Below, one piece after another: positions 62,867 to 64,000 of a DNA stretch of 64,000 nucleotides (its first letter is position 1; each line of letters opens with the position of its first letter). The stretch comes from Streptomyces sp. I05A-00742. GTDB lineage: Bacteria; Actinomycetota; Actinomycetes; Streptomycetales; Streptomycetaceae. The position numbers and the translations under genes were made by a program. The notes below the pieces were generated by a model, which saw nothing but the letters and a program-made list of their open reading frames with translations, was not told the DNA's origin and did no database searches. The stretch covers positions 248,178-312,177 of the forward strand of contig NZ_JABETO010000003.1 in assembly GCF_013055795.1 (NCBI RefSeq), in the 5' to 3' direction.

Positions 62867-64000
62867 GTGAAGATACTTCGTGCGCGCGCTGCCAGCGTCT
62901 CCCGACAGGGACTGTGCACCGCTCTGCTCGTCGCCAGCCTCACGACCGCCGCGGTCGGCGCCAGTCCGCCGCGCCCCACGGCGGACGCCGGTGATCCCGC
63001 CCCCGGCCCCGGCAACCCGCAGAGACTGCCGCATGGCTCCCCCAACCTCGCCCTGCCCGACCTGGTCCCGCCACCGGGCACCCCCGGCGCGCCCGGGCCG
63101 ATCGCCGGCTCCGACGGTGCCGCGGACAAGGCCACCGGCATCCCCGCGACCGCCCTGGCCGCCTACAAGAACGCCGAGAAGCTCGCCCGGGAGCAGTGGC
63201 CGCAGTGCAACGTGCCCTGGGAACTCATCGCGGGCATCGGCAAGGTGGAATCGGACCACGCCGCCATGGGCGGCGGCCTGCGGACCGACGGATCCACGGA
63301 GAAGCCCATCATCGGGCCGCCCCTGACGGGCGAGAAGTTCGCGCTCGTCAGGGACACGGACGGCGGCCGGTGGGACCATGACCAGGAGTTCGACCACGCC
63401 GTCGGCCCCATGCAGTTCATCCCCTCCACCTGGCAGAGCTACGCCGCCGACGGCAGGGGCACCGGCCAGAAGGACCCCAACAACATCTTCGACGCGGCGG
63501 CCGGCACCGCCCGCTACCTCTGCGCCGGCGGCCTGGACCTGAGCAGGCCGGTCGACGTCGAGAAGGCCGTGCTCCGCTACAACGCCTCCCGCGACTACCT
63601 CAACACGGTGCTCGCCTGGATGCGCACGTACAAGAACGGCGGCGGGGGCGCCCTGCCCGACCTTCCCGTGGGCTCCCGCCCGCCGGCGGGCGGCACGCCC
63701 CCGGCGCCGACCGTGCCCACGCCGCCCGGCACCACCCCGCCGTCCCGGCCCGCGCCGCCGGCCACGCCGGGTTCGCCGAAGCCGACCCCGAAGCCGAACC
63801 CGAAGCCCGACCCGAAGCCGTCGGACCAGAACAAGCCGGGTGACAAGGACAAGCCCGGCGACCACGACAAGCCCACCCCGCCGGCCTCCGCCTCCCGCCT
63901 GGAGCGGGTCGGCGACCGGGAGCTGACCGCCACGGCCGGCGAGGCCTTCGCCGGCCGGCCGCGGGTGCGGGCGGTGACCGCCGACGGCAAGCCCGTGCCG
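62867..64000 (+). CDS. Secreted lytic transglycosylase (SLT-like), C-terminus cut by window edge
   Basis: 378 codons are visible and the frame is still open at the window end. A signal peptide (about 1-32, ending TTAAVGAS) precedes a Pro/Gly-rich linker. The transglycosylase domain (about 95-225) has WELIAGIGKVESDH with catalytic E128, VGPMQFIPSTWQSY and AVLRYNASRDYLNTVLAWM. A long Pro/Lys/Asp-rich stretch follows (KPTPKPNPKPDPKPS, then GDKDKPGDHDKP), and presumably another domain begins beyond the edge. It should cleave peptidoglycan between MurNAc and GlcNAc. The GTG at 62867 has AAGGA upstream. Confidence 0.92.
   Translation, partial: MKILRARAASVSRQGLCTALLVASLTTAAVGASPPRPTADAGDPAPGPGNPQRLPHGSPNLALPDLVPPPGTPGAPGPIAGSDGAADKATGIPATALAAYKNAEKLAREQWPQCNVPWELIAGIGKVESDHAAMGGGLRTDGSTEKPIIGPPLTGEKFALVRDTDGGRWDHDQEFDHAVGPMQFIPSTWQSYAADGRGTGQKDPNNIFDAAAGTARYLCAGGLDLSRPVDVEKAVLRYNASRDYLNTVLAWMRTYKNGGGGALPDLPVGSRPPAGGTPPAPTVPTPPGTTPPSRPAPPATPGSPKPTPKPNPKPDPKPSDQNKPGDKDKPGDHDKPTPPASASRLERVGDRELTATAGEAFAGRPRVRAVTADGKPVP

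Overview
The window is high-GC DNA (about 70% or more by eye, with G/C-rich third codon positions and many GTG starts) from a Streptomyces or very close relative. Support comes from a leucine tRNA with a UAA anticodon that I recognise as bldA, tandem resuscitation-promoting-factor genes behind a ydaO-type riboswitch, actinobacterial membrane-protein families, and a gene order that, from memory, follows the conserved hutU - cbs - bldA - ndh - eno - rpfA/rpfC - mfd stretch of the Streptomyces core chromosome. No transposase, integrase, CRISPR array or rRNA was seen.

Layout. 1-15.4 kb: histidine/ureide catabolism (allantoate amidohydrolase running off the left edge, hutU), a lysine/ornithine-decarboxylase-like enzyme, a repeat-rich gap with a 49-codon exported peptide gene, an RpiR regulator beside a MatB-like acyl-CoA synthetase, cystathionine beta-synthase, an SGNH hydrolase, an acetyl-CoA acetyltransferase, small conserved genes and a Bax-inhibitor-1 membrane protein. 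15.5-30.5 kb: the least core-like part. It holds a LuxR-type regulator, a one-module type I polyketide synthase and a crotonyl-CoA carboxylase/reductase on one strand; a TetR/exporter-like pair; a MazG-like pair; and a tightly overlapping operon FAH hydrolase - thiolase - CoA ligase - cyclase facing a second TetR gene. bldA closes this stretch.

31-52.8 kb: FtsX/MacB-type ABC transporter, cyclopropane-fatty-acid-synthase-like methyltransferase, type II NADH dehydrogenase with a long leader and a Rex-like operator, Ppx, DUF501, FtsB/DivIC-like protein, enolase, two Rpf cell-wall hydrolases (the first behind a c-di-AMP riboswitch), P450, MazG, a SurA-like lipoprotein, a Ser/Thr kinase coupled to a membrane protein, and an orphan N6-methylase-like protein. 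52.9-64 kb: an exported two-repeat protein, DUF2079 membrane protein, Mfd, a second copy of the ABC transporter module, and a transglycosylase running off the right edge.

The most interesting logic is developmental and metabolic. The PKS-linked LuxR gene and the small exported peptide gene each carry an in-frame TTA codon, the codon read by the bldA tRNA encoded in the same window. The PKS and CCR genes share a TACGTCACATG palindromic element, and the PKS (KS-AT-degenerate DH-ACP, no KR/ER/TE) next to a CCR looks like a compact, possibly undescribed polyketide system using an alkylmalonyl extender. All functional calls are read from sequence motifs and recalled families; no database search was run.
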